Positions 6,432 to 14,988 of a stretch of DNA of 36,917 bases are shown one piece after another. Below the pieces are notes generated by a model, which worked only from the letters and a program-made list of their open reading frames with translations, had not been told where the DNA came from and did not search any database. Origin of the DNA: JBOGEN01 sp050743265. Its GTDB lineage: Bacteria > Actinomycetota > Actinomycetes > JBOGEN01. Made by a program: the position numbers and the translations under genes. The stretch spans positions 1-36,917 of the forward strand of contig JBOGEN010000163.1 in assembly GCA_050743265.1 (NCBI GenBank), given 5' to 3'. Position 1 is the first letter of the stretch. Every line of letters starts with the position of its first letter.

Positions 6432-8093
6432 ATGAGCTCGCGGCTGCTCTCGCTCGACGACGCGGGAGCGACGGACCCCGGCGCGGTGGGCGCCAAGGCC
6501 GCCGGGCTCGCCCGGGCACGCCAGGCCGGGCTGCCCGTGGCCCCGGGGTACGTCGTCCCGGTCGTCGAGGGCCAGGCCGCGATGCAGGCGGGGCAGGAGG
6601 CGTGCGCGCGTGTCGGCGAGGCCGCCGGGCGGCGTGCCGCCCTCGCCGTCCCCGTCGCCCCGGCGCTCGCTGAGCAGCTGCAGACCGTCGTGGACCGGCT
6701 GGGCGGGCGTGTGGTCGTCCGCTCGTCCAGCCCGCTCGAGGACGACCACCGCTGGTCGGGCGCCTTCTCCTCCCTGAGCGAGATCGGCCCGGCCGACGCC
6801 GCGGTGGCCCTGCGCAGCTGCTGGGCCTCGGTCTTCGCCGTGGACCCCCGCGAGCGGGCAGAACGCTGCGGGGTGGACCCGGCGGAGTACGGCCTCGCCG
6901 TGCTCGTGCAGCCGGAGCTCGTCCCCACGGCGGGCGGCGTGGCCCGGGTCGAGCGCGACGAGGTCCAGGTCACCGGCGTCGACGGGCACCCCGGTGCGCT
7001 GCTGTCCGGATGGGTCGACGGGGCCACCGCGCGGTTCGGGCCGACTCCGGCGACGGGAACGGCCCTTGCCGCGCTCGTCGGGGAGGACACGGTGGCCCGG
7101 GTGGTGGACATCGCCCGAGCGGTCTCGGCACGGCTGGGGGACGACGTCCTCGAGTGGGCGTCCGTGGGCGACGAGACGTACGTGCTGCAGACGTCGCGCA
7201 CCGTCACGCAGGCAGCCCCGACGACCGCCGACCCTCCGGCATCCGACCGTCGGGCATCCGAGGCGCTGCAGCAGCCCTGCGCCCTCGACTTCGCCCGGCT
7301 GCTGGACCGCTACTCGTCTGATGCAGCGCGGTACGTGCTCCCGTGGGCGGGAGGGACGGCCGGCGTGAGCGGGTCCGCTCCCGACGCCGACCTGCCGTCC
7401 GCGGATCTCGACGCGCTGTTCCGCGCGGCGATGCGGGACGCGTGGGACGGTGACGTGACGCATGAGCGCGCGGCCGAAGACGCGGTCGAGCAGCTGGCCG
7501 GCTCAGACCCCCGGACCGCGCTCGCACGGCTCGCGTCGGCGGCGGCGGTCGAGGAGCGACTCGCGTCCGCGCTGCTGCAGGCACTGGACGCGCGGCACGC
7601 CGCTCAGGCTCAGGGAGCCGGCAGCGCGCGCCCGGACGCCCGCTGGTCCCCGTTCGTCGCCTCGGTGGTCCTGGCTCACGGTCGCCGTGTCGCGGGCACG
7701 ACCTGCGTTCCCGGGGGCGCGGTCGGGCGCCTCTGGTACGCCCGCCCGCACGCGCCCGCACCGTCGGGCGACGGGTACGTCCTCGTGTGCGCGCGTCCGC
7801 TGCCGGCGCTCGCGCCGCTGCTGTTCGGCGCTCGCGCGATCGTCACCCTCGGGGGCCCGGCCGACTCGCACCTCGCCGAGGTGGCGCGCTCGCTGGGCGT
7901 CCCGATGCTCGTCGGCGCGGACGTGACCCGCCTCACCGGACCCCTGGACCGCCTGGACGAGTCCGGCGGCTGGCTGGGGGCCATCGACGCCTCTCGCGGT
8001 GAGCTGGCTGCGGTCGCCCGAACCGGACGGTATGACCTGCGCGCCGCGCATCCGCGGACAGGCCGCGCACTCTCGGCTCACCCGATGCATTGA
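6432..8093 (+). CDS. ATP-grasp plus phosphohistidine-domain phosphotransferase (PEP-synthase-like, lacking the PEP barrel)
   Basis: A 553-residue protein built like the front half of PEP synthase. Residues 1-260 are the PPDK/PPS-type ATP-grasp domain (GAKAAGLARARQAGLPVAPG, RSSSPLED at 97-104, a CWASVF helix, and EWAS followed by YVLQTSR at its end). Residues about 270-430 are a helical region I cannot match. Residues about 440-520 are the swivelling domain with the catalytic histidine, His480, in GGPADSHLAEVARSLGVP. The C-terminal TIM barrel that binds pyruvate/PEP is absent. Precedents for such dikinases with a non-pyruvate acceptor are rifampin phosphotransferase and phenylphosphate synthase. 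I infer that it phosphorylates a small hydroxylated or phenolic compound of the pathway, with the middle region as acceptor site. The ATG at 6432 follows the M24 stop by five bases. Confidence 0.8.
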   Translation: MSSRLLSLDDAGATDPGAVGAKAAGLARARQAGLPVAPGYVVPVVEGQAAMQAGQEACARVGEAAGRRAALAVPVAPALAEQLQTVVDRLGGRVVVRSSSPLEDDHRWSGAFSSLSEIGPADAAVALRSCWASVFAVDPRERAERCGVDPAEYGLAVLVQPELVPTAGGVARVERDEVQVTGVDGHPGALLSGWVDGATARFGPTPATGTALAALVGEDTVARVVDIARAVSARLGDDVLEWASVGDETYVLQTSRTVTQAAPTTADPPASDRRASEALQQPCALDFARLLDRYSSDAARYVLPWAGGTAGVSGSAPDADLPSADLDALFRAAMRDAWDGDVTHERAAEDAVEQLAGSDPRTALARLASAAAVEERLASALLQALDARHAAQAQGAGSARPDARWSPFVASVVLAHGRRVAGTTCVPGGAVGRLWYARPHAPAPSGDGYVLVCARPLPALAPLLFGARAIVTLGGPADSHLAEVARSLGVPMLVGADVTRLTGPLDRLDESGGWLGAIDASRGELAAVARTGRYDLRAAHPRTGRALSAHPMH

Positions 8094-8112
8094 CTGGGGA
8101 GGGAACTTCACG

Positions 8113-9198
8113 ATGACCAGACCTGTGGGGACGACGTCGAGCAGTCGCACCGCGAGCCGGCGCGACTTCCTGCGCCTCGCCACCTGGGGGGCGGGTGCCG
8201 CTGCCCTGGTGCCGAGCATGAGCGCGTGCCTCATGGAGAGCGAGGGCTCGGCGTCCGGCGGCGGCGCCGTCCGGTTCGCGTTCTCCCCCGACCCGGTCTG
8301 GGACTACCTGAAGCAGGAGGGCGTGATCTCCCGCTTCCAGAGCGAGCGTGGGCTGACGATCCAGACCTCGTCGACCTGGGACGAGTTCGCGTACTTCGCC
8401 GGCGGGCACGGGGACATCGTCTCGACGGCGACGTACGAGCTGCCGCTGATTGAGAAGCAGACCAAGACCAAGACCGTGACGTTCGGCAAGTACAACCTGC
8501 TGCGCATCACGCCGATCGCCCGCGCGGACAAGCCCTACCGCACGCTGGCGGACATCCCGAAGGGCTCGAAGATCGCCGTACCGAGCGCCGTCTCCTCCAC
8601 GCTCGTGTGGGGGATGTTCGCGAAGGAGCTCCACGGTCTCGACTTCCGGACCGGTGGCGGTGACTACGAGCTCGTCGTCGAGGACCACTTCGTCATGGCC
8701 GAGCACGTCCAGCGCGGCGAGGTCGAGGCCGCACTGGTCATCCCCGAGGCGGCGATCGGTGGACTCCGCACACACGACCTCAAGGTGCTCTACGGCAACA
8801 AGATGCCGTACGAGATCTACGAGGGCGTCTGCATCTGCCGCCACCACGGCGTGATGGGCAACCTCTTCACCGCGACGGAGGAGTGGTTCGACTCCCACCG
8901 GGACCAGGCCGCCCAGTTCCTCGCCCTGTGGGAGACCGGCATCAACCTCTGGCGCAAGAACCAGGCGGAGATCATCCGCACGTTCCCTCAGCACTTCGCG
9001 GTGGAGAAGGAGGCGGACGTCGAGGCCATGACGCGCTACATCGAAGAGAACGACTGGTTCGTCGACTCCGTCTACCTGGACGACGCCTGGATCGAGCGCG
9101 AGACGGGGCTGTACGACTCGATGAAGTCGAACGGCTTCATGGACGAGGACGCACCCGTCCCCCGGTTCGAGGTCGTCAAGCCCCCCGAGGGCTCGTGA
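8113..9198 (+). CDS. ABC importer substrate-binding lipoprotein, NitT/TauT type (Tat-exported)
   Basis: A 361-residue extracytoplasmic solute receptor. The N-terminus carries a twin-arginine signal (SRRDFLRL, residues 15-22) and a lipobox ending at Cys39 (SMSAC), so it should be exported folded and lipid-anchored. The mature part has the NMT1/TauA-like two-lobe pattern (FAFSPDPVWDYLKQEG; KIAVPSAVSSTLVWGMFAKELHG; HFVMAEHVQRGEVEAALVIPEAAI). The ATG at 8113 is chosen over upstream in-frame starts because GGGGAGGGAA lies about eight bases before it and because the Tat motif then sits at the normal position. It is followed immediately by its two permeases and its ATPase. The ligand is unknown; the family binds taurine, nitrate, thiamine precursors, aromatic acids and similar small molecules. 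Confidence 0.88.
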   Translation: MTRPVGTTSSSRTASRRDFLRLATWGAGAAALVPSMSACLMESEGSASGGGAVRFAFSPDPVWDYLKQEGVISRFQSERGLTIQTSSTWDEFAYFAGGHGDIVSTATYELPLIEKQTKTKTVTFGKYNLLRITPIARADKPYRTLADIPKGSKIAVPSAVSSTLVWGMFAKELHGLDFRTGGGDYELVVEDHFVMAEHVQRGEVEAALVIPEAAIGGLRTHDLKVLYGNKMPYEIYEGVCICRHHGVMGNLFTATEEWFDSHRDQAAQFLALWETGINLWRKNQAEIIRTFPQHFAVEKEADVEAMTRYIEENDWFVDSVYLDDAWIERETGLYDSMKSNGFMDEDAPVPRFEVVKPPEGS

Positions 9199-9224
9199 GC
9201 CGCTCCGGCCCACAGGAGGCAGCC

Positions 9225-10076
9225 GTGGCGGCAGCGGCGACAGGGGCCCCAGCGGCACGCGCACCCGCGCCCGACCCCCACGGGGACGGGGTGCTGCGTG
9301 CGCGACGCCGTGCCGAACACCGTCAGCGGGCGCTGTGGCGTGCTGCGGGGTACGTCTTCTTTCTGGGCCTGTGGCAGCTCACCTCGACCTACCTCGTCGA
9401 CGAGTTCATCGTGCCGCCGCCTGCCGTGATCCTCGCGGAGATGGCCGACATCGTCGCCAGCGGCGAGCTGTGGACGCACTTCGCCGTCACCCTGCGGACG
9501 ATCGTGGTCGGCTTCGCGATCGCGTACGTGCTGGGTCTGTCACTCGGCCTGCTGATCGGGCGCAGCCGCTGGTGGGAGGCCTTCCTCGGCGACGGGGTCA
9601 TGGCCACCATGACGACGCCCGGGCTCGTGTTCGCGCTCGTCACCGCGATGATCTTCGGCCTCGGGCCGGTCGGCCCGATCGTCGCCGTGATCGTCACCTC
9701 CTTCTCGTACGTGACGGTCAACGTCGTCGAGGGCGTCAAGGCCGTCCCCCGCGACCTCGTGGACATGTCGAGCGCGTTCCGCCGGAGCCGGTGGCAGGTG
9801 ATCCGCCACGTGTACCTGCCGTTCCTCGCGCCGTACCTCTTCACCGCGACCCGGTACGGCTTCTCGATCTCGTGGAAGATCGCCACCCTTGCCGAGGTGA
9901 TCGTGGGCACGGCCGGCATCGGCTTCATGATGCGCCGGACGTTCCAGGAGTTCTCGATGGCCGGCTTCCTGTCCTGGGTGCTGCTGTTCTTCGCGTTCGC
10001 GCTCTTCCTGGAGCGTGCCGTCCTCCAGCGGCAGATGCGGCACGTCCTGCGCTGGCGTCCCGAGGTGTCCGCATGA
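9225..10076 (+). CDS. ABC importer permease, NitT/TauT type (subunit 1)
   Basis: A 283-residue inner-membrane subunit with about six transmembrane segments after a 40-residue cytoplasmic tail. The binding-protein-dependent permease domain is clear, including the EAA-type coupling loop (VEGVKAVPRDLVDMSSAF followed by RSRWQVIRHVYLPFLAPYLF). The GTG at 9225 has AGGAGG five bases upstream. An alternative GTG at 9195 overlaps the stop of the binding-protein gene and would add ten residues. Its stop overlaps the next permease start (ATGA), so the two are translationally coupled and likely form a heterodimer. Confidence 0.9.
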   Translation: MAAAATGAPAARAPAPDPHGDGVLRARRRAEHRQRALWRAAGYVFFLGLWQLTSTYLVDEFIVPPPAVILAEMADIVASGELWTHFAVTLRTIVVGFAIAYVLGLSLGLLIGRSRWWEAFLGDGVMATMTTPGLVFALVTAMIFGLGPVGPIVAVIVTSFSYVTVNVVEGVKAVPRDLVDMSSAFRRSRWQVIRHVYLPFLAPYLFTATRYGFSISWKIATLAEVIVGTAGIGFMMRRTFQEFSMAGFLSWVLLFFAFALFLERAVLQRQMRHVLRWRPEVSA

Positions 10077-10957
10077 CGGCGACCACCCTGTCCCCGGGCA
10101 GGGTGCGGTCGGTCGACGCGAGGCTCGTGCGGATCCTGAGGTCCCGCCGCGTCGCGCGCCTGCTCTGCTGGCCGGCGATGCTGCTGTGCTGGCAGCTGCT
10201 GGTGCTCGTCGTCCCCACTGAGCTGGTCCCCTCACCGGGGGCCGTCCTGTCCTTCATGTGGGACGAGCTCAGGACGGACACGCTGGCGCCGCAGAACGTC
10301 TACCAGTCGTTCGGCCTGAGCTTCGAGCGCCTCGGCCTCGGCCTCGTCCTCGCGTTCGCCATCGGCGTGCCCGTCGGCCTGCTCATGGGCCTGTCCAAGC
10401 GCGCCGAGTACTTCCTCCACGACTTCGTCGTGGTGGGCCTGGCGATGCCCTCGCTCGTCTGGGCGCTCGTGACGGGGATGTGGTTCGGCTTCGGCAACCT
10501 GGCGCCCGTCCTCACCGTGATCCTCGCCGCGGTGACGTTCGTGGTGATCAACGTCGCCGAGGGCGTACGCAACGTCCCGAAGGACCTGCTCGACATGAGC
10601 GCGGCGTACGGCGTGGACAGATGGCGCGTCATCCGGCACGTCATCTTCCCGTCGCTTATGCCGTTCTTCTTCGCCGCCCTGCGGTACGGCATGGCGAACG
10701 CCTGGAAGGGGCTCGTGCTCGCGGAGGTCTGGGCCTCGACCGCGGGCTCCGGGTGGGCCATCAAGTTCTGGTACGACGCCCACCGGGCGCAGGGCATCGT
10801 CGGCTACGCCCTCTTCTTCATCATCGTCGCCGTCGTCATCGAGCGTGTCGTGTTCGGGCGGCTGTCCGCGCACGTCTTCCGTTGGAGGCCGGCGACCGGT
10901 GACCAACCGCGCCCCGAGCCGACGACCGCCGGCTCGGGCACGAGAGAAGGGCAGTGA
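10073..10957 (+). CDS. ABC importer permease, NitT/TauT type (subunit 2)
   Basis: A 294-residue permease paralogous to the preceding gene, with the same domain layout: a first membrane segment near LLCWPAMLLCWQLLVLVV, and a coupling loop with AEGVRNVPKDLLDMSAAYGV followed by DRWRVIRHVIFPSLMPFFF. TauT-type systems usually have one permease acting as a homodimer. Two distinct permeases here indicate a heterodimeric translocation pore. The start overlaps the previous stop by four bases (ATGA), and the ATPase gene starts two bases after its own stop. Confidence 0.9.
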   Translation: MTATTLSPGRVRSVDARLVRILRSRRVARLLCWPAMLLCWQLLVLVVPTELVPSPGAVLSFMWDELRTDTLAPQNVYQSFGLSFERLGLGLVLAFAIGVPVGLLMGLSKRAEYFLHDFVVVGLAMPSLVWALVTGMWFGFGNLAPVLTVILAAVTFVVINVAEGVRNVPKDLLDMSAAYGVDRWRVIRHVIFPSLMPFFFAALRYGMANAWKGLVLAEVWASTAGSGWAIKFWYDAHRAQGIVGYALFFIIVAVVIERVVFGRLSAHVFRWRPATGDQPRPEPTTAGSGTREGQ

Positions 10958-10958
10958 C

Positions 10959-11699
10959 GTGGCGACCATTCGCGTGGACGGGCTGCGCAAGGAGTTCCAC
11001 ACGGAGCAGTCCCGGGTCGTGGCGCTGGACGACGTCTCGTTCGAGGTCACCGGCCAGGAGTTCGTGAGCGTCGTCGGCCCGTCCGGCTGCGGCAAGTCGA
11101 CGCTGCTGAACATCCTCTCCGGGGTCGAGACGGCCTCGGCGGGATCGCTCGCCATCACCGAGGGCGACCGCGAGGCACGGCTCGGGTACGTCTTCCAGGC
11201 CGCTCGCCTGCTGCCCTGGCGGACGGTGATGGACAACCTCCTCTTCGTCCAGCCGACCCGGGACGCCGCGAGCCGTGAGCGGTGCCGGCGCTACCTCGAC
11301 ATGGTCGAGCTCGGCGCGACAGCCGACCAGTACCCGGGGCAGCTGTCCGGGGGCATGCAGCAGCGCATCGGCATCGCGCGCGCCTTCTCCATCGAGCCCG
11401 ACCTGCTGCTCATGGACGAGCCGTTCAGCCACCTCGACGCCATCACCGGGCGGTCGCTGCGCCGGGAGCTGCACGACCTGTGGACGCGGACGCGCAAGAC
11501 CGTGCTGTTCGTCACGCACGACGTGAGCGAGGCCGTGGAGCTCTCCACGCGCATCCTCATGTTCGCCAAGGGCGGGCACCTCGTGGAGGACATCCCGGTG
11601 GACATGCCCTTCCCTCGGGACGGCATCTCGGACGAGGTCGCGCTGGCCCGTGCGGACCTGCTGCGTAAGTTCGAGTCCCTCGACCTGGTGGCGACCTGA
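10959..11699 (+). CDS. ABC importer ATPase, NitT/TauT type
   Basis: A 246-residue nucleotide-binding subunit that powers the two preceding permeases. All motifs are present: Walker A GPSGCGKST (40-48), Q-loop Gln80 (YVFQAARLLPW), signature LSGGMQQR (129-136), Walker B LLLMDEP (149-155), D-loop and the switch His187 (FVTHDVSEAVEL). The Q-loop followed by 'LLPW' is typical of taurine/nitrate/sulfonate importers. The start is the GTG at 10959, two bases after the permease stop, with GAGAAGGG upstream. This completes a full ABC importer at 8113-11699. Confidence 0.93.
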   Translation: MATIRVDGLRKEFHTEQSRVVALDDVSFEVTGQEFVSVVGPSGCGKSTLLNILSGVETASAGSLAITEGDREARLGYVFQAARLLPWRTVMDNLLFVQPTRDAASRERCRRYLDMVELGATADQYPGQLSGGMQQRIGIARAFSIEPDLLLMDEPFSHLDAITGRSLRRELHDLWTRTRKTVLFVTHDVSEAVELSTRILMFAKGGHLVEDIPVDMPFPRDGISDEVALARADLLRKFESLDLVAT

Positions 11700-11711
11700 G
11701 GAGCGCGTCCC

Positions 11712-12731
11712 GTGCACACGATCGACATCCACAACCACTTCGTCCCGCCCGAGGTCGTCACCGAGACACGGGCGGGCACGGGCGTCGACGGGCTGCGGAT
11801 CGACCGCATCGACGGCCAGGAGTGGGTGGTGCACCGCCAGGGCTTCCGCTGGCCGTTGCACCGGACGTTCTTCGAGGTCGAGGAGCGCCTGCGCGCGATG
11901 GACGGTCTCGGGATCGACACGGCTGTGACGAGCCTGGCCCCCACCCTGTTCCTGTACGGGATGGACGACACCGCCGCCCTGGTGGACCACTGCACGCGGG
12001 CCAACGACGCGCTCGCGACGTTCAGCAAGGAGTCGGGCGGGCGGATCGAGGCGCTGGCCACGCTACCGATGGCCGACCCGGACGCGGCGGTGCGCGAGCT
12101 GCACCGGGCGGTGACCGGGCTCGGGTTCTCCGGAGCCCAGATCGGGCCGCGGGTGGAGGACGTGCCGCTCGACGACCCGGGCGTCCGCCCGGTGCTGCGG
12201 GCTGCGGCCGAGCTGGGCGTGCCGCTCGTCCTGCACCCGTACTCGCCGGGCCTGCGGGCCGGGCTCACGGACTTCTACCTGACGAACCTCGTGGGCAACC
12301 CGCTCGAGACGACGGTGTGTGCGTCCCGGCTCATCTTCTCCGGCGTCCTCGACGAGATGGACGACCTGCGCCTCGTCCTCATGCACGGCGGCGGCTACCT
12401 GCCGTACCAGATCGGGCGCCTCGACCACGGCCACCGTGTACGCCCCGAGTCGAAGGGCTGCCGCATGACGCCGTCCGCGTACCTCACCCGCTTCTGGTAC
12501 GACACGCTCACGCACGCGCCCGCGCCGCTGGAGTTCCTCGTCCGCCAGGTCGGCGCCGGCCGCGTCGTGTACGGCACCGACTTCCCCTTCGACATGGGGG
12601 GCGGGTCGCTTGCAGAGCAGGTGGGCGAGGCAGGCTTCGACGAGGGGGACCTGGCGAGGGTGGCGGGCGCCAACGCCGCCGCGCTGTTCGGGCTCGACGC
12701 CCGGACACTCGAGCCCGCGAAGGAGGAGTGA
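11712..12731 (+). CDS. Amidohydrolase family 2 enzyme (ACMSD-like metal-dependent hydrolase/decarboxylase)
   Basis: A 339-residue TIM-barrel metalloenzyme. The N-terminal metal motif is IDIHNHF (His7, His9). Further expected ligands are His175 (VLHPYSP), His225 (LMHGGGYLPYQIGRLDHG) and Asp290 (YGTDFPFDMG). This is the pattern of aminocarboxymuconate-semialdehyde decarboxylase, gamma-resorcylate decarboxylase and related lactone hydrolases. The start is a GTG at 11712 with GAGGAG overlapping the stop region of the ATPase gene. It lies between the importer and a 2-hydroxyacid dehydrogenase, so it probably decarboxylates or hydrolyses the imported compound or a product. Decarboxylation and hydrolysis cannot be separated from sequence alone. 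Confidence 0.87.
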   Translation: MHTIDIHNHFVPPEVVTETRAGTGVDGLRIDRIDGQEWVVHRQGFRWPLHRTFFEVEERLRAMDGLGIDTAVTSLAPTLFLYGMDDTAALVDHCTRANDALATFSKESGGRIEALATLPMADPDAAVRELHRAVTGLGFSGAQIGPRVEDVPLDDPGVRPVLRAAAELGVPLVLHPYSPGLRAGLTDFYLTNLVGNPLETTVCASRLIFSGVLDEMDDLRLVLMHGGGYLPYQIGRLDHGHRVRPESKGCRMTPSAYLTRFWYDTLTHAPAPLEFLVRQVGAGRVVYGTDFPFDMGGGSLAEQVGEAGFDEGDLARVAGANAAALFGLDARTLEPAKEE

Positions 12732-12733
12732 CC

Positions 12734-13675
12734 ATGGCCGAGTTCCACGTGGTCGTCACCGACCAGGTGTTCCCCGACGTGGAGACCGAACGGGAGATGC
12801 TCGCCGCGGCGGGCGCCTCGCTCGAGGTGGCCCAGGGCAGCCGCGCGGACGTGCTCGCCACCGCGCGTGACGCCGACGCGCTGCTCAACACGTACTTCGC
12901 GCTGGACGCGTCCGACATCGCCGGGCTGCCCCGCTGCAAGGCCATCGCCCGGTACGGCATCGGCGTGGACAACATCGACCTGCAGGCCGCCCGGTCGGCC
13001 GGAATCGCCGTCACGAACGTGCCGGACTACTGCGTCGAGGAGGTCGCGACGCACACCCTGGGGCTCGTGCTCGCCCTCGTCCGGCGCATCCCGCAGGGGG
13101 ACGCGCGCGTCAGGGACGGCGGGTGGGGCGTCGCGGGCCTCGGCGAGGTGCACCGGTTCTCGACGCTCACGGTCGGCCTGCTCGGGTACGGCCGGATCGC
13201 CCGGCGCGCCGCCGCGCTGCTGCGCACGCTCGGTGCGGACGTGCTCGTCCACGACCCGTACGTCGACAGCGCCGACGAGGGCGTCCGCCTGGTGGGCCTG
13301 CACGACCTGCTCGCCTCCGCCGACGTCGTGTCCGTGCACTGCCCGCTGACCCCGGAGACGCGCGGGCTCCTCGACGCGGGGGCACTGGCCCGCATGAAGC
13401 CGGGGGCCGTCCTCGTCAACACCTCCCGGGGCCCGCTCGTGGTGCTCGACGACGCGCTGGCGGCGCTGCGGGAGGGCAGGCTCGGCGGGCTCGGGCTGGA
13501 CGTCTTCGAGTCCGAGCCCCCGGACGCCGCGGCGCTGGCGGGCGTGCCGAACCTGCTCGTCACCCCGCACGCGGCCTTCTTCTCCCGCGAGGCGGTCCGC
13601 GAGTCGCAGCGCAAGGCCACGACGCAGGTGCTCAAGGCGCTCCGCGGTGAGGAGCTCGACTACGCCGTCGCCTGA
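12734..13675 (+). CDS. D-2-hydroxyacid dehydrogenase (phosphoglycerate-dehydrogenase-like)
   Basis: A 313-residue NAD(P)-dependent dehydrogenase that interconverts 2-keto and 2-hydroxy acids. The nucleotide loop is GYGRIA at 151-156 with HDP after the next strand. The catalytic residues are Arg232 (NTSRGPLV), Glu261 (DVFESEPP) and His279 (TPHAAFFS). Arg73 in the ARYGIGVDNID segment is the usual substrate-lobe signature. It lacks any ACT or regulatory domain, so a dedicated serine-biosynthesis enzyme is less likely than a catabolic dehydrogenase. The ATG at 12734 lies two bases after the preceding stop, with AGGAGG just upstream. Confidence 0.9.
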   Translation: MAEFHVVVTDQVFPDVETEREMLAAAGASLEVAQGSRADVLATARDADALLNTYFALDASDIAGLPRCKAIARYGIGVDNIDLQAARSAGIAVTNVPDYCVEEVATHTLGLVLALVRRIPQGDARVRDGGWGVAGLGEVHRFSTLTVGLLGYGRIARRAAALLRTLGADVLVHDPYVDSADEGVRLVGLHDLLASADVVSVHCPLTPETRGLLDAGALARMKPGAVLVNTSRGPLVVLDDALAALREGRLGGLGLDVFESEPPDAAALAGVPNLLVTPHAAFFSREAVRESQRKATTQVLKALRGEELDYAVA

Positions 13676-13706
13676 GCGTCCCCCGAGGAGCGGGAGCCCG
13701 GGCACC

Positions 13707-14882
13707 TTGACGGTGCCGCGGCTCGGCCCCGTCACGACGTCGGTGAGCACCACGGTGCTCGCCGTGCTCCCGGTCTACCTCGTGGGCGGGTTGGCCGGCC
13801 CGCTCCGGGACGACATGCCGCTGAGCGCGACCGCCCTCGGAGTCGCCGTCGGTGCGTTCTTCGCGATGTCGGCCGTGGCCTCGCCGGTGTTCGGCCGGTA
13901 CACCGAGCAGCGCGACCCCTGGACGGTGATCCGCGGGTCCGTCCTCGTCGCGGTCGTTGCACTCCTCGGCATCGCCGCCCTGACCCAGTCGTGGGTTCAC
14001 CTGGCCGGCTGGCTGATGGTCGCCGGCGTGGCGAACTCGCTCGTCCAGCCGGTCACGAACAGCGTCGTCGCCCACCACGTCGACCGCGCGCGGCACGGGA
14101 TCGTCCTCGGGGCGAAGCAGGCGGCGATCCCGGCAGCGAGCCTCCTGGCAGGGCTCGGCGTGACGCTGCTCGCGCACCCCCTGGGGTGGCGGTCGCTGTT
14201 CGCCCTGGCCGGCGGGATCGGCGTGCTGATGTTCTTCCTCCTCCCCACCGCGGGAGGCGTACGCCGCCCGTCGGCGGGGACCCGGGACGCGCCGCGACGG
14301 CTCACCGGGCTGATGCGAACCGCGGTGGCCGCGGCGTTCGGCGCGTCCGCCGCGAACTCCGTGCCGGTCTTCATCACGGGCACCGCGATCGCCGAGGGCG
14401 TCGAGGGGAGCACCGCCGGTCTGCTGCTCTCACTCGGGTCGGCGGCGGCGATCGCCGCGAGACTCGTGATGGGTCGGGTGGCCGACACTGCCCGGGTCGA
14501 CAGGTTCCGCCTGCTGAGCCTGGTCATGGTGCTCGGTGCCGTAGGCCTGGGCGTCCTCGCCCTCATTCCGTCCCTCGGCTCATCCCTGTCGACGGCCGGT
14601 CTGGTCGTCGGCACCGTGCTGGCCTTCGGGGCCGGGTGGGGCTGGCAGGGCCTCCTGCACCTCGCGGTGGTCACGCGCTACCCGTCCGCACCCTCGAGGG
14701 CGACCGGTGTGGTGATCAGCGGGGTGTACGTCGGAGGGATCGCCGGGCCGATCCTCCTCGGGGTGCTGATCGACCACGTCGGCTACACCGGGGCCTGGGC
14801 GGCGGGAGCTGTCAACCTCCTGGTCGCCGCGACCGTGACGTGGCCGGGCAGGACGTCCCGGCTCCCCTCCGCGGCCGATTGA
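13707..14882 (+). CDS. Major facilitator superfamily transporter
   Basis: A roughly 391-residue 12-helix transporter. The N-half has the A-motif-like loop between helices 2 and 3 (GRYTEQRDPW) and the C-half the repeated loop (MGRVADTARVDRFR). The overall pattern resembles the CynX/NimT/oxalate-formate groups rather than the sugar porters. The start is uncertain: TTG at 13707 or GTG at 13713, both after GAGGAGCGGGAG, while a GTG at 13647 would overlap the dehydrogenase gene. It closes the nine-gene unit; a small hairpin follows the stop directly. It could import a second substrate or export a product. Confidence 0.85.
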   Translation: MTVPRLGPVTTSVSTTVLAVLPVYLVGGLAGPLRDDMPLSATALGVAVGAFFAMSAVASPVFGRYTEQRDPWTVIRGSVLVAVVALLGIAALTQSWVHLAGWLMVAGVANSLVQPVTNSVVAHHVDRARHGIVLGAKQAAIPAASLLAGLGVTLLAHPLGWRSLFALAGGIGVLMFFLLPTAGGVRRPSAGTRDAPRRLTGLMRTAVAAAFGASAANSVPVFITGTAIAEGVEGSTAGLLLSLGSAAAIAARLVMGRVADTARVDRFRLLSLVMVLGAVGLGVLALIPSLGSSLSTAGLVVGTVLAFGAGWGWQGLLHLAVVTRYPSAPSRATGVVISGVYVGGIAGPILLGVLIDHVGYTGAWAAGAVNLLVAATVTWPGRTSRLPSAAD

Positions 14883-14897
14883 CCCGGCACAGCCGGG
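14883..14897 (+). terminator. Small hairpin after the MFS gene, possible terminator
   Basis: CCCGGC-ACA-GCCGGG forms a 6-bp all-GC stem with a 3-base loop, starting at the first base after the MFS stop. There is no immediate T-run (a short CATATTT follows 12 bases later), so it is at most a weak terminator. It separates the nine-gene unit from the cupin/CocE unit. Confidence 0.35.
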
Positions 14898-14926
14898 GGA
14901 CGAGTCGTCATATTTCCCACAACATG

Positions 14927-14942
14927 TAGAGTGCAGGTTCCA
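14927..14942. promoter_or_regulatory. Element shared with the Tct promoter (site 1)
   Basis: This site reads TAGAGTGCAGGTTCCA. Its reverse complement matches the element at 17490-17505 in 13 of 16 positions (TGGAnnnTGCACTCTA). It lies about 50-60 bases upstream of the first cupin start, near the likely promoter of the cupin-CocE-cupin unit. The match is seen; a shared regulator, possibly the GntR protein at 20676, is inference. Confidence 0.35.
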
Positions 14943-14988
14943 AGAACAGTCGGTGGGTCGGCCACACACGAAGGTCCGGGGGACGTCG

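Noticed and set aside
6432..8093. Reading this gene as a complete PEP synthase or pyruvate phosphate dikinase
   Set aside because: The C-terminal PEP/pyruvate-binding barrel is missing, and the next gene starts normally 20 bases later, so there is no sign of a split or frameshifted second half.
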